Assembly: GCA_907163375.1 (NCBI GenBank)
Contig: CAJQUW010006352.1
Location: forward strand, 90,572-154,571
DNA from: Prostheceraeus crozeri
Lineage: Eukaryota; Platyhelminthes; Polycladida; Euryleptidae
DNA length: 64,000 bases
Direction: 5' to 3'
Of this stretch, positions 9,553-22,269 are shown in pieces. A model generated the notes under the pieces. It made no database searches and was not told the origin of the DNA. It worked only from the letters and a program-made list of their open reading frames with translations. How positions within the stretch are numbered: the first letter of the stretch is position 1; each line of letters starts with the position of its first letter. A program made the translations under genes and the position numbers.

Positions 9553-11710
9553 TGCTTTCTAATGTTTTGCAAACGTTGCAAATCTAATGGTTTGATTTAA
9601 TTGACGCATCCACATTTCAAGACCGATAGAAGGAACGGCAAATACCTACAGGTAAATTCGATAAGATATGATAGATGAAGACCATACAGAAAAAACAAAG
9701 CTGGAAAATGAGAATTATTAATAATGTACTTCCTGTAGGTGCATGTAGTGGACTTGTGATAGGCCTTCTCTGATAGCACATTTGCAAGAAAATAGATCAT
9801 CAAGACATTTCGTAACTTTTATGTTTTTTTATTTATTATGATACATTCCCAAACATTTGCAAATAGAGTATCGTATAAATTTGTTGGGCAGTTTTAATAT
9901 TAGTGGACTGTAGTGTCTCATATTCTCAATTTTTATGAACATTATCTCACTGTGAAAGAAGAATGGTCTGGAAATTAAAAATAATGCAAGCTAGACTAAT
10001 TGCGAGATTCTAATCTCTGAATCTTAAAATTTTCAGAATCGCGCAATTTTTGATTTATTGTGCGCTAAGTCTAAATATTTGATTTGGAATCGTGCAAAAA
10101 TCGAATCACAACCGCCTCTGGGTTAGCCGCCATGTCCACGACATAGCAATGTTTCAATGTGCAGATCCATTTTAGTCCTCATTTATTGTAGAGTGTCGGC
10201 TTCACAGAATTAGATCAGACAAAAGTTGATCAGAAGAATATTTTGTATAACTCGGTTTGCAGTGTATTTATGACCGGTATTGTTGCACACTGACTTTGCA
10301 TAAATGCTGTCACAGTGTCGGCTTCATTTCTTCCAACTCAACCTGCAAATCGCTTTAGTACAATTATAGACGCATTTTAGTCGTTGCTAGTAACCGTTGT
10401 TAGGGAAAATCTGTCGACAGCCAGGCAAAAAATCGTTCTTAAATGCGTTAAGGACTGAAATCTGCAATTCTTAAGTATATATTGCGATTATGTAGTATAC
10501 AAAGATAATTTAAATGGAATTCTTGTGTTTGTGCGTGAATTTAGAGGAAATGTGACTTTTTACATGTTTTAGCTTGACCTCTGACCGAGCGAGACTGGGT
10601 GTGACACTTCCATTATAACAAACCTTGTGTGCTCGAATTTAGGGGAAAATGTTGGTAGCTCCCGGTTTACTTGCAGATGCACTATCAGCAAGGGCTGTAG
10701 CAGCAAATTACTTGCAAACCGTCAGTTTTCGTTTTGTGACCACATGGATTCTTCTATTGTAAATGAAGGAGGACTGATGCTATATGTGCCGGTCAAAGAC
10801 GTGCTGCTTCCAACACCTTAACCAGTAACCTTAACGGCGCATATATCTGACAACTTCGATATCTGATTGAAGTTTTCTATTGTTGCAACTTGATGTACGT
10901 AGTTCAACAGCATTTCTAAGACATTCGCTGTCAATGGCCTCAGTTACTGATGAGGGTCCCTTCTGCAACGCTCCAACCGACATTTAATTGTGGTCAAGGA
11001 CTTTTACCTGAAGAGGTTACTGTCTATGACTGGTGAAAATATTCGGTTTTTCACTATTTTTCTATTGGCTATTTACATCCATGATTCATTGAACAGTTAA
11101 TTGTCAAACATCCATGTCTATATCAGCAAATTTACATTGAGATGCATGTTTACTGGTATATCAATGGCGCTTTTCATAACAAGAACAGCCAGTTTTACTC
11201 ATCAACAACTATTCTTTGCCAGCAACTGCAATTTTTTTAAGTCAAAGTGGAATTATTTGATGTCACTTGATTGCAGTTATTCAAATGTAATTGTTTAATG
11301 GAAACGCCGTTGACTACTTGACATCCACAGACATCAATCTCTGTTGTTTAAATGTCAGATGTCCATGCGCCTACATACATGTCGGTGCTATTAAATCTAT
11401 AGACATCTGGCAATTGTTCTTTATTGTTAAAGCAAGTCTAGCAAGAAATAAATTCTCGTAGTTTTATATATCACTTGCAAACTCGGATGGCGTAAAACAG
11501 TGTACAACAATTGTAGCAGAACTCTCGATTTATCTCGCAGTCCGGCAGCCAGAACGAGTTTCTGCAGGGAGCGAGGCCGAAAATGAGACTTTCACAGAAT
11601 GATGTACACCCTGTACCTACTATGAATCTGCGCGTCTGCCGAGTTCGAGTTAGTTCCTCTTCTTGTCAGACAGGATCAAAGAAAAGCACATGTAAATCCA
11701 ATATGGGACT
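9553..11710. other. Noncoding stretch, nothing recognised
   Basis: AT-rich DNA with only short random-looking open frames. I saw no RNA gene, long tandem repeat or coding motif. Confidence 0.6.
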
Positions 11711-11714
11711 CAGA

Positions 11715-12047
11715 TTGCAGTTTTTGGCTAAAGTGAAATTTTCTATGATTCCTCTGATTAAACGGAAAAGTACTAAGTCCAGAGTCATAAATTTTGGTCT
11801 ATAATGTCTTCAGGTCATTGAATATGATGTCCATGTGCTATTACTATGCTTCTGATCGACTATGTATGTGAGAATGTGGTTGAATGTGGATAAAGTTGCT
11901 CAAAATGTTTGTGTTTGCTGACATTAAGAAGCTCACCAAATCTAAACGTGTTTAGCTTCATAGACATGGTGCATGAACATCATATTAAATGACCTGAAGA
12001 CATTCCATGCCAACAATTATGACTCTGAGCTTAGTACTTTTCGTTTC
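11715..12047. repeat. Imperfect inverted repeat (fold-back element), right arm split by the hAT insertion
   Basis: Left arm about 11715-11850; right arm about 11960-12047, continuing after the hAT element at 15426 to about 15475. Matching blocks include ATGTCTTCAGGTCATT on the left against its complement AATGACCTGAAGACATT on the right, GAAAAGTACTAAG against CTTAGTACTTTTC, and CTCTGATTAAA on the left against TTTAATCAGAG after 15428. The arms are roughly 75-80 percent alike, so this repeat predates the hAT insertion. Confidence 0.65.
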
Positions 12048-12150
12048 CAGTGGTTCTCAAATGCAGGGTCGCGACCCCAAGTGGGGTCGCAGTGACCAAT
12101 TCGTGGGGTCGCGAGATACGCTTGGGGTCGCTGGGGGTCGCGGGGTCCAT
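12048..12150 (+). repeat. hAT left terminal region with GGGGTCGC repeats
   Basis: After the 12-bp terminal repeat come several copies of GGGGTCGC or GGGTCGCG within about 95 bases. These subterminal motifs are probable transposase-binding sites; the family commonly has clustered short subterminal repeats. Confidence 0.7.
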
Positions 12151-12565
12151 TTCTGTACCTAATGATATAATCTTTGCAGGCCCGGCCGATGCTGGATGAG
12201 GATCCGTTCTCATGAAATTAAGAGCTGATATTATTATCAGTTCTGGTGTGGCAGCACTGCTTCAAATGGTGTGTCTATGCGAGCATCTCCAATCCAGTTG
12301 ATTTCTTTCAAAATATCACCGCATAGACACCAGTTTACTCACTCACACGAACAATGTAGGCCTATAAGTAAATCAGCTGATGTGGTATATTCATAACTTT
12401 GTTCGTACGTGTGACGCTGTTGGTTGCTATTTGCGCTAACTCAGCGAGACTTTTTAAATTTAAACTATTGCATTCTGCAACCGGTCTCTGATCATCGAAT
12501 ATTTCCTTTAGTCTTCCGTGACACATCAGTGGTTCAATCTTTCCAGTGACCTTCGTTATATGTGT

Positions 12566-13122
12566 GTGAGCATGAACCAGTAGAAGGAGAAGAACGCTTC
12601 ACCTCTGTCAGCTGTGACCAACAGTAGGCACATGCAAACGCATTATATGAACGGGAGAAAATGAAAGTATTTGTACATGAATTGCTCTATCTTTTGAACC
12701 ACCTGCCCGATTGATTTCATATTTGAAATACTGATGATTCAGGGTGAGAGCATCATTTCTTCTATTCATGCCACCTTAAGATTCTCAAAACTAAAAAAGT
12801 TAGTCAGCGCGCGAAAATTAGTCACTCGATAAAAATCAAGGTATTTTCTCAATTTTTATCGAGTTGCTAATTTTCGCGCGCTGACTAACTTTTTTAGTTT
12901 TGAGAATCTTAAGGTGGCATGAATAGAAGAACTGATGCTCTCACCCTGAATCATCAGTAGTTCAAATATGAAATCAATCGGGCAGGTGGTTCAAAAGATA
13001 GAGCCATTCAGGTACAAATACTTTCATTTTCTCCCGTTCATATAATGCGTTTGCATGTGCCTACTGTTGGTCACAGCTGACAGAGGTGAAGCGTCCTTCT
13101 CTTTCTACTAGTTCATGGTGTG
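12566..13122. repeat. 557-bp near-perfect hairpin inside the hAT element
   Basis: Arms 12566-12836 and 12852-13122 are reverse complements with only a few differences and a 15-bp loop. Blocks such as TTAGTCAGCGCGCGAAAATTAG and its complement are intact on both sides. It sits 170 bases upstream of the transposase start. It could be a nested MITE or part of the element's regulatory region; a transcript through it would form a very stable double-stranded RNA. Confidence 0.9.
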
Positions 13123-13292
13123 AGTAAGCAGGGTAAGCGACCACCAATTGGTCGAAAGGCGCACTTGCAATATTTCCTGCAGCATGATTGACTCATGATG
13201 CCTCATTGTATCACTTAGTTATTGCGCGACTGCAAACTGGTGGTTCTAGTACATGATTACAGTTTCGGATTATCGTGAAATTATTTTAAATA

Positions 13293-15226
13293 ATGGATCG
13301 CTTTCTGATACGAAAGAGTACGGATTGTGAACCACAATCATCTTCAATTACGACCCCCAGCAGGAAAGGGGCAACGAAAAGAGCAGTGAAAGAGACGAAC
13401 GCAGACTCAACTACAAAGGAGAGGTCAAGGAGCATAAATCCCGATTTTCTTGCCCAATATGGAATTGCGGACGTCGACGGAGTCCCTGTGTGCGTGATAT
13501 GCCATAAACAAATAGCGGAGGAATCATTGAAGCCGAAGAAGTTGCAGCGACATTTACAAAATCACCCGATGGTCTCTATTCTTGGAGTAGATGCCCGCCA
13601 ACGTGTCTTCGTCAAACGGAAAGATGAGCTTCAGAAATCCAGGAATTGCATGGCAAGAGCCCTTACAAAGCACCAGAAAATAGATATTTTTACCTACAAG
13701 ACAGCTTTCCTAAGTGCCCGAACTCATCGTCCATATACGGAGGGTGAAACGATTATCAAACCATCACTACTGCACTTTGCGGACATTTTCAAAGATGAAA
13801 ATTTTGGGAATAAGTTGGTTCAGACCATAAATGACATTCCACTGAGCAACGACACAATTACTCGCCGGGTCGAAAAGGTAGCGTCAGACTTAAAGGAACA
13901 AATACTAAACGACTTTCGAAGATCCTCCTGGGCGACAATAGCTCTTGACGAGTTCACAGACAACACCGGGAACGCCCAACTTCTCTTGTATGGAAAATAC
14001 GAAACCGGTGGCATGATGAAGGAGGAAGTGCTCGCGTTGTTGACCCTAGCAGTTACTACGAAAGGCGAAGATATTTACAATATCGTGAACAAGTTTTTCA
14101 CTGATCATGGCCTGTCATGGGACAAAATTTTTGAGGCTAATGTTGATGGAGCTCCAGCCATGATGGGGCGTCTGAATGGATTCAACGGCCTACTGTCGGG
14201 CGTCTGAATGGATTCAACGGCCTACTGTCGAGACATCACCCGCATGTAAGCATCAATCACTGCATTATACACCGGCAGGCGCTGGCATCTAAGGATCTTT
14301 CCGCTAAATTTGGCGAGATTATGAATGTCTGTGTTACGATAATAAATTTCATCAAAGCTCGTGAGCTTAATTGTCGCATGTTCCGCCAACTTTGTGTTGA
14401 GAGTGCTGCAGACCATTCCGCTCTACTACTCTACAACACAGTTCGTTGGCTATCGCGTGGCAAAGCGTTGGAAAGAGTCTTTATTCTGCGTGAAGAGATC
14501 CACGAGTTTTTGTCTGAGAAAGGCCATCAACATGCAGACAAATTTGGTGATCAACAATTCTTGTCCGAATTAGCACTATTGGTCGATATACTTCATCACG
14601 TCAACTCAGTGAACACAGAACTACAGGGACGCGGAAAACCGATCTTTGACCTTCATTCTTCACTGAGAACCTTTATGAGAAAACTTGATGTCCTGCAAGA
14701 GCAAATAAAGCGACAGGATTTCTCCAATTTTCCTATGTTTGTCGAGTATATCGCAATAACAGCGTGCGAATTTGACGATTTTCCGAATCAAATCACTGAA
14801 CTTCTGACATACATCGGAAAGTTACAACACAATTTTGTAGAGAGATTTCCAGACATGCAGGCCGAATATTACCATATCAAGTCACCGTTCCATATTGATG
14901 CGACGAAATTCGATGGCAGAATAGCGCTGGAAATTGCAGAACTTCAAGAGGACAATGATGCTAAAATAATGTTCAAGACTAGTGATACCGTCACATTTTG
15001 GTTCACGCTTGATGACGAGAAGTATCCGAAACTCATTGATGAAGCCCGCAGAACTCTTGTTCGGTTTGGTACCACCTACGTGTGCGAGGCAGGTTTCTCA
15101 CATATTGTGCAAGCAAAGACTAAGTACCGATCACGCATTACTGATGCCCATCTTTTTGACTGTTTGGTTTGTTCTCTAAGAACTTATGAACCTCGCTACG
15201 AGCACATCGTGCGTTTATCGAAATAA
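13293..15226 (+). pseudogene. hAT transposase (ZBED/Buster-like), broken by a 32-bp duplication
   Basis: The DNA cut-and-paste enzyme of the element. It starts MDRFLIRKSTD. A BED-like zinc finger lies near residues 55-92 (CVICHKQ then LQRHLQNH). The RNase H-like core gives TIALDEFTDNTGNAQ, with the first acidic residue, and NVDGAPAMMG, with the second. The last 60 residues hold the hATC dimerisation block with the glutamate of CEAGFS and the KTKYRSR motif. The frame runs well to about residue 295; then a 32-bp tandem duplication at 14167-14230 shifts it and brings a stop, after which the original frame resumes (RHHPHVSINHCIIHRQAL) and is open to the normal end. Apart from that duplication little decay is visible, so inactivation may be recent. 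Confidence 0.88.
14167..14230 (+). repeat. 32-bp tandem duplication in the transposase
   Basis: Two exact copies of a unit starting GGCGTCTGAATGGATTC, at 14167-14198 and 14199-14230. The length is not a multiple of three, which explains the frame change. Confidence 0.93.
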
Positions 15227-15425
15227 TGTTTTTTGTTATTAGTTAATAGTTATTTGTTGTAATTATCATTTGAGTCCGACTTAATTCAAGTCTGTTTCAG
15301 TAATATAACATGTATAGCGATAACTGACTGTTTTTGAAATATAGTTCTTTTAAAGCCCATGGGGTCGCGATTAGATGAGCTATGGCGGAAATGGGGTCGG
15401 CTAAAAAAATCGGTGAGAACCACTG

Positions 15426-18335
15426 GACTTTAATCAGAGAAAGCATGTTTGTTTCTCAGGAGAAAACTGTTTGTTTAAAATATTTTTAGTTCTAATTACA
15501 TTTTTCTTGCATTCAATGTGCGTTTATAAAAAATCATAAGTACTATGTAAATTTTCGCTAAATTTGCCATCGAGATTTTTCCTGTGAAAATTAAAAAAAT
15601 TTATCGTGCTGCTTCTTCTGCTAGGCTGCATCGCTTTAGAGCCTGCTATGGGCATGGCTTAGGTAGAAAGACCGAATTGTCCCTTCGAGAACTCCCTACG
15701 CTTCAGAGTCCGGTGTCATTAAAACAGTTGACTTACGTTCGAAAAGCTCTAGGCTAGAAATAGTAGGCCTATATACATCTCTTGTAAAGGCCGGTTGAGG
15801 AAGTGTTGAGAGGGTAAGATATCAATAAGTCACTCTGAACAGCTTTGATTTATTAGCGTAACAGCGCATGCTTGCTGATTCTGAAGAATTACCCACATTA
15901 CAGAAATCTCGGTATTTTTTACTTATTAATTTAAAGTGAAACATTGAATTTATTGCATTTAAATGAAAAACCAGTGCGTAAGTGACTGTTTTCAAGAAGA
16001 CTCTCCACAGTTCCCTGTATTGAAATGTGCTTTATTTAAATTCTGCGGTGACAAGTCTCAAATTGTCTCGGGTACAACGCATGAAGCAGCCAAGTATATT
16101 CAGCGTTTTACTAGCACATTGTTAGTTTGCATGCTAACAACATAATTATTGTCAGCACTAAGTCCATTATTCTCATGCGATGATGAAAATAATGCCAACA
16201 ATTGAATAAAATTTTTTAGTAATTTAAAGTATTTAATGATGTGGCTGATGAGGACCGAAGACGCTTTCGAGTTCTTGGGTTTATTAAGGCAATTCTATTG
16301 TGATAAAATAATTATAAACCAGTTCTAAAAGGAGAACGATCATCAATGAATATTTTTCGTGACCGCTCTTTTTCTCTTCTGACCTACATGTATTTGCTGT
16401 GGTATTTTAAATAATCCATTTCTTGTGTGCTACATGCTATGTGATGCTCGTAGGTTCTACACAAAGATTTCCTTTATGATGACTTTCAATCACGTTCTCA
16501 TTTGGACCGATGATGCAGCATTGTACAATAGCTAACTCAGTCTAATATCAATTATCAATCGCACCGGTAGATCATGGTGATTAGTACCGATGCCGGTGTC
16601 TGAGAATTCAACCGGTTCTACCTCAGTGATTTTACAATAATCAATCTTTTTGTAGGGATGAGCGAGTGCGAGCAAACTAACTCATACTATAGACATGTTC
16701 TTTTTTTCAAGATTGAGTATATCATATTCTCGTCTTTAAGTCTCATTTATTATGGGGGTAAGAATTAACTTATAGCTCTGAACTAACCATACACTTATAT
16801 GTTGCTTATCTTCACTTTGGATCCTAGATCACTTTTCTGGCTTGTAAACGAACTCATTCAATTGACAGAGAAGGGGTTAATGTAGTGAAGATGAAAGGAC
16901 TATAGTTCTCTATCTTCACTACATTATCCTCGTCTCTGACAATTGAGTTTATCGGTACACATATACATGTAGTTTATCAGTAGTAGCTTCGCACGCTACA
17001 GTTTTTCCGTTCGATTGTTAAGTTCAGTTCGTCGGCCTGGCTGTCATCCTTTTCTAATCTTCTCTCATCTTCTTTTTGTATACTGATTACCATTTCATAC
17101 AAATGCATAATGAAATTTACTCTTCCAATCTTGGAGAGGATTGTTACTTTGGGAATCCTTTCAAAGTTTTATGGCATTTGTCATTTGCGACGCAAGGTAT
17201 TTCAAGACAGAATGAAATAAATTACAGTTCCATAATCAAAGACCAAAGTTATGACACCAAAGATGTCATCAAAAGCTGAATTGAGCATTGCTAGAAAGTT
17301 AAGAAAGGTTGATGTTTTCCATCTTGTCGACAATCAAATAGTAGCACCTAATACTCTTTAGTTAGCTACATCTATATTTCATTAAATTGTCGTGAGTTTT
17401 TTTAATATTCAGCATTCTGATCAATTCTATAAATATGTGATTCATGTCATGAATAAACAATTTAGAATAACGCACTGTTTTCTTTTTCGGAGATCAAGCA
17501 AAAAGAGCTTAAAGTCATCGCATTAAGTTAAAAGAGGTTGATGAGGTCATGAAAAGGGAAGCAAGGAGTGGTGCAGTACGGAACAGTTTCTCATTTACAT
17601 GTATATCAGTGATATGGGGCATGGGCAAGACTTTTTAACCGCGGGCTACATGAAGGGTTTGCATGCTGCGAATTCCAAAGTGTGAAGAAGATCATAATTT
17701 GCTGTGACAGATATGATAGTGTAAATTTTGCATGCATATAGCCTAAGTAAATAATAGTACAAAATTCTCAATTTAGAATAAATCTTTATAAGATTGAAAA
17801 CCAAAGCGCATCTGAGAGGAAGTTTTCATTGAATGTTGATTGTATAGCAGAACAATGACTGCGTGAATTTAATATTTCTCTTCGATATGCACTATAGCAT
17901 AAAATCATTATCACATACGGTATTTGTACACTTCTAAAGAAGAGAGAGATTTGGTTTGCTGCTTGGATATTTAAGATAATCAGGATTGAGGTATATAGTT
18001 GCTGTTTTCTAAATCCCTATATGTGAGGATGGATCGAAAAGGAAATTTCATGATATCAAGTCTAAACATTTGTTCATAAATATATTGCATGTCAAATAAC
18101 AAAGAACAATCTTCATACGTACATATGTATTCAAATTTCTTGTGAAATTTCTAAGTAAAATTCACTGAGTGAACACTGATCAGGTTTCACGAAAGAGGAA
18201 ACATGAAAACGTGAGATTAACTTCTCTTTATAACTTCTATAAAAATAACCTCTTGATATTTTGACACTCAGGAGGCATCTATTCAATGATCCTGTTTCTG
18301 CTTGTTCTATCGATGAAATGTAGGCTATTTTCAAA
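15426..18335. other. Noncoding stretch, little structure
   Basis: The first 50 bases are the rest of the inverted repeat split by the hAT element. Beyond that I see AT-rich unique-looking sequence with short chance frames only. A CTGATGA near 16239 was checked as a possible hammerhead core and not accepted. Confidence 0.55.
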
Positions 18336-18623
18336 ATGATGAATCACAAGAACAGATGCCGAGGATGTCTTGTTAACATTCTGCCGAAAGCGATAAGTCA
18401 ATTCAGGCCTATCTCTCTCTTCGAAAGGGATAAGAAGATTTTCTTTGGTGAGTTAGCGAATAAGCTCACTCGGTGTATCACTGTCAATAGGTATGCAGTT
18501 CACATCTTTCAGAAAGCTGGAATACGTGGGTCCCCTGCTTCCGTAGATGATTCCCAAACGATTGTGGGTGCTCTAATCAAACCTCAGGAAGAAAATTCCA
18601 AGCTCTTCACGTCATCTGACTAG
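18336..18623 (+). pseudogene. LINE (non-LTR) reverse transcriptase fragment
   Basis: An isolated 95-codon open stretch carrying the early RT motifs of non-LTR retrotransposons: AISQFRPISLFERDKKIFF (finger region), followed by LANKLTRCI and then FQKAGIRGSPASVDDSQTIV, which matches the usual order FRPISLxNxxxKIFxxxLAxRL...QKAGIPGxxGCxEH. The catalytic palm with the aspartates is absent, so this is a short dead fragment of about 290 bases. The clade cannot be decided by eye. It ends just before a dispersed short repeat at 18631. Confidence 0.65.
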
Positions 18624-18630
18624 ATCTGGT

Positions 18631-18650
18631 CACTGACTAGGATAATGGAT
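18631..18650 (+). repeat. Dispersed short repeat, partial copy 1
   Basis: CACTGACTAGGATAATGGAT, shared with longer copies at 28064-28119 (minus) and 42162-42233 (plus). Confidence 0.7.
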
Positions 18651-18831
18651 CAATACACATGCATTATTTAATCAATTGCCTTTTCACTGTCAAAATGCAG
18701 CACTTAAATAATTCCATCATTCGGCTTTGTATTGAAATACGTGTGTTAATGACAACATCGTTACTTAATTAACTCATAGCTGTTGGTGAAACTCGGTGGG
18801 TAATAATCTCAGGAACGATCCGTTTTCTCTT

Positions 18832-18890
18832 CACGCGTGCTTACTTATTACGCGTGCTTAATTATCACGCGTGCTTACTTATACACGCGT
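18832..18890 (+). repeat. 17-bp tandem repeat at the left edge of the Penelope-like array
   Basis: Three and a half copies of a 17-bp unit with core CACGCGTGCTTACTT. The last ACGCGT runs directly into the first base of the Penelope-like terminal repeat. Confidence 0.85.
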
Positions 18891-19276
18891 CTTATTCTAT
18901 TTCCACTATCAGCATCTGTAGTCGGTACAGTATATTAGACGTCTGTTTTGAACGTGTATACGGTAGTGTTTGGAATCTATGGTATTAGTATATTAACAGC
19001 AAGAATGAGTAGTATTACAAGTCTTAAGATTTCCATTTTTACCAGATATTGGGCCAAAGCTGATCAATTTTAATTCGTTGCCACGAGAAAGCTACATTGA
19101 GTTCTTTTAAGAACTGATTAATCCAATGGTTACAGTAGCATTGCTTTTGTACACTTGCGGATTGGAGAACGCCATCAGTCCTCCTTAGGACTACTTTAAC
19201 TAATAATTTAAATTAGTAAGCATTATATTCTATTATAAATGGCTACTGGGATGACTTTCATCATTGTATGAGAATT
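18889..19276 (+). repeat. Penelope-like terminal repeat A, copy 1
   Basis: Starts GTCTTATTCTATTTCC. Matches 23255-23642 and 27622-28009 with essentially no differences. Confidence 0.93.
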
Positions 19277-19480
19277 ACTTGGATAGTATGTCTTCAGATG
19301 CAGGTGGTTTCACGACCCCGCTACTGGACCTCTGCTAGCTGGCGAAATGCCTAATTTGTCCCACATCTTAATAATTATCATACATAGTCACTTAGGCGCA
19401 AATGCCAATAGATGGCAGGAATTTGAAAGTCCAACCTCGGCAAATTCCTCGCTCTTTTCGAGGCTCTGGCAAATTTTCTC

Positions 19481-22269
19481 ATGGTTTATATGGTACGAAA
19501 AGTGTTCAGCGTTAATGCGAAGGAGTGGATAGCGCCCTCTACTTTGAAAAACATTAGATTTTGTGGTAGCAATAGATGTCTTTGCTGTAAATCTTTGAAT
19601 ACCGAAAATTGCTACGAAAGTTTCAGTACAGGCAACCGGTTTATCTTTGATCAGCCAGGTGTTTTTACTTGTAAAAGTAGAAATGTTATTTATCTTATAT
19701 CATGTAGCAGATGTGGAATGCAATATGTAGGACAGACAAAGCAACCGCTACATTGTAGATTAAATGGTCATCGTCATTCAGTATTAAAAGGTCACTTAAA
19801 CACATATCTTAGCAATCACTTTAAGCAAGATCATCATTCTTGGACTGATGTTGAATTGCAAATTATTGATCATGTTGATGACAATATATACATATCACCG
19901 GAAGAGATAAACAGAGAGCTCAACCGCAAGGAAGACATGCATATCAAGATGCTCAATACCTTATACCCCTTGGGTTTGAATGATAGAGTTTTGGGAGGTG
20001 GATGTGTATCTCAGCAGTCCATATCCAATGATCAATTTTTTAGTTATCCGATTAGCAGACGAAAAAGGAGTCATGGAATAAGAAAATCGGGTAGAAAAAG
20101 CTCAGGTATTATGGAACTTGACAATACCTATCAAGAATTACAAGATTCTTTTGAGACGCGTAGGATGTCAAGGTTTTATCATCTTCTAAAATCTCTCCCT
20201 AAAACTATGCTAAGAGCCATTCTAGGCAAGACAAGGGATGAGGCAAACATGATGACATTTGTACTAACAGCATACATTCAAAATAAACTTAACCTAGACT
20301 CGGAGAACAAAAATGTGAAAGAACGAGCAACCATAATCATCCCGTTCGAATCTCAGACAATAGACTCACTCAATCTCATGTCTATATTCTGCGATCACAG
20401 TGTGTGCAAGCTAATTCCAAGCACAATTCAAGAACGTTATCCACCGAAAATATTCTATAAATTAGATAAACCCACTGCATTGATGTTTTGCAATTATGGG
20501 CGTTTTTGAATAACCTAAAGTTTCAGGATGTGATGCACATCATGAACAATCCATGCTCATGTAGCAAGAGGCAATCTTTTGTTTACCCACATTATGGTCA
20601 CGTAATAACGGTGATCTGGATATTGTGGATGATGAAGACTTACGTCAACTCTTCAGTTTTGGTACCAAACACAGAATCCCCAAAAGCCTTAGTTGGAGTG
20701 CCATAACAACTCAAATTAGTAATTCATTAGATGAGCATATTACAAAAATAAGTAAGAAAGAGAAGCTTGAGGCTACTTTATTCTCAGCGTGGAAATCAAG
20801 AATCATGGCACTGATTAAAGATCGAATATATCTTGCTAAGAAATCCTCGAATAGATTTCGCGCACACACTAATCGACACAAGATTAATGTCAAAATGGGT
20901 AAAAATCTGAAAGAATTGCAGAATGACGTCATAATTACGCCAGTTGATAAAGCATCTAATAATTATGCCTTCATTTGCAAAAAGTTTTATCTCCAAATTC
21001 TCTTATCCGAGTTGGGAATTGATATTTCCACGTCGAACATATCGGGTAATGATACCTATGGTCCAGAGCAAATTTTAGCGCAGAATGTAATTGAACAACA
21101 CACAACAATTATGAAAAGCGAGTTTAAACTATCTGTCTGTGAAAAAGACAGAAAATTACCAAAATTATATTGGATTCCAAAATTTCACAAAACTCCATGC
21201 AAATTTAGATTCATAGCAGGAGCACGACAATGCACATCGAAAAAGCTTTCCATCAAAGTAAATTCAGCCTTAAGTATTTTGCGTGACAATTTTCAGAGAT
21301 ATTGTATGGCAATTAAGAGAAACAGCGGTTTCGATTGCTTCTGGAGTATAAAGTCCACACAAGAATTTCTACACAGATTAAATTCGACACAAGTTCATTC
21401 ATTGCAAGTTTTCGATTTTTCAACCTTATATACGAATCTTGATCAAAAATTGATTGAAGATCACATATTCGCTATTATGGATTTGGTGTTTAATTCCTCA
21501 AATAGAAAATTTATTTGCATTGGATATGATAAGTCCTTTTGCTCAATGAAAAAAATATAGTGGTTATCACTGTTTTGATAAACAGAAGTTAAAAGAAGCC
21601 ATACATTTCCTATTATCACAGACCTACGTCACATTCGGTAATTTAGTTTTCAGGCAGATTAAAGGCATTCCAATGGGAGGAAATTCTAGTCCACTCCTAG
21701 CTGACCTATTCCTCTTACACTGCGAATATGTTTTTATGCAAAATTTGATAAAAACTAAGAAATATCATTTAGCACGCTTGTTATCACCTACATCAAGATA
21801 CATAGACGATATATGTGTTGTCAATTATAAACACTTTAATTCGTTGATTCAAAGAATTTATCCACCTGACTTGTTGGCGGAGAGAAATGGTGATAACAAT
21901 AAAGAGGTAGTTTACCTTGATGTGAAAATACAAATCTCACAGAACAGCTTGAGAACTTCAGTATATCACAAGGTAGATGACTTCTCTTTCTCTGTAGTGC
22001 AACTGACTTTTCCGGAGAGCATGATCCCATTACAGATGGCCCTTCATGTTTTCGCGTCGCAGGTAGTCAGATATTGTAGAATATGCTCGAAGTTACAAGA
22101 CGCTGTACACAAAACTAACAAGACACTAAATATCATGAAATCTAGAGGTTATTCTCAGCATGACTTGATGAGTTACACAGAAAAGGCTCTCACAAGGCAT
22201 AATGAATCGCTTCACAAATATGGTCTTTTCTCGGCTCGACAATTCACTTCACTCTGTGAATTTCAATGA
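19481..22269 (+). pseudogene. Naiad-type GIY-YIG/RT protein, copy 1 (frame broken)
   Basis: Same protein as the intact copy at 23847-26636, but the frame is interrupted by about three one-base length changes in short homopolymers, leaving a 342-codon N-terminal piece with the complete GIY-YIG domain, a 311-codon middle piece, and a 198-codon C-terminal piece with the GIPMGGNSSPLLADL and YIDDI RT motifs. Because everything else is almost identical to copy 2, either the copy died very recently or some of these are sequencing errors in homopolymers. The intact copy downstream could supply the protein in trans. Confidence 0.88.

Larger units (their letters stand above)
12048..15425 (+). mobile_element. 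hAT transposon, Buster/ZBED-like, 3.4 kb
   Basis: The left end CAGTGGTTCTCA and right end TGAGAACCACTG are perfect 12-bp terminal inverted repeats, followed inside by GGGTCGCGACCCC-type sequence, the classic ends of hAT elements of the Charlie/Buster kind. Transposase remains occupy 13293-15226. A clean 8-bp target duplication is not evident (TTCGTTTC on the left, GACTTTAA on the right), so the flanks have diverged or the insertion was imprecise. Confidence 0.9.

Noticed and set aside
10945-10975. CTGATGAGGGTCCC as a ribozyme motif
   Set aside because: No GAAA partner and no stems.
16236-16275. CTGATGAGGACCGAAGACG as a hammerhead ribozyme core
   Set aside because: There is no proper stem II and no GAAA followed by a stem III and cleavage site in the right order.
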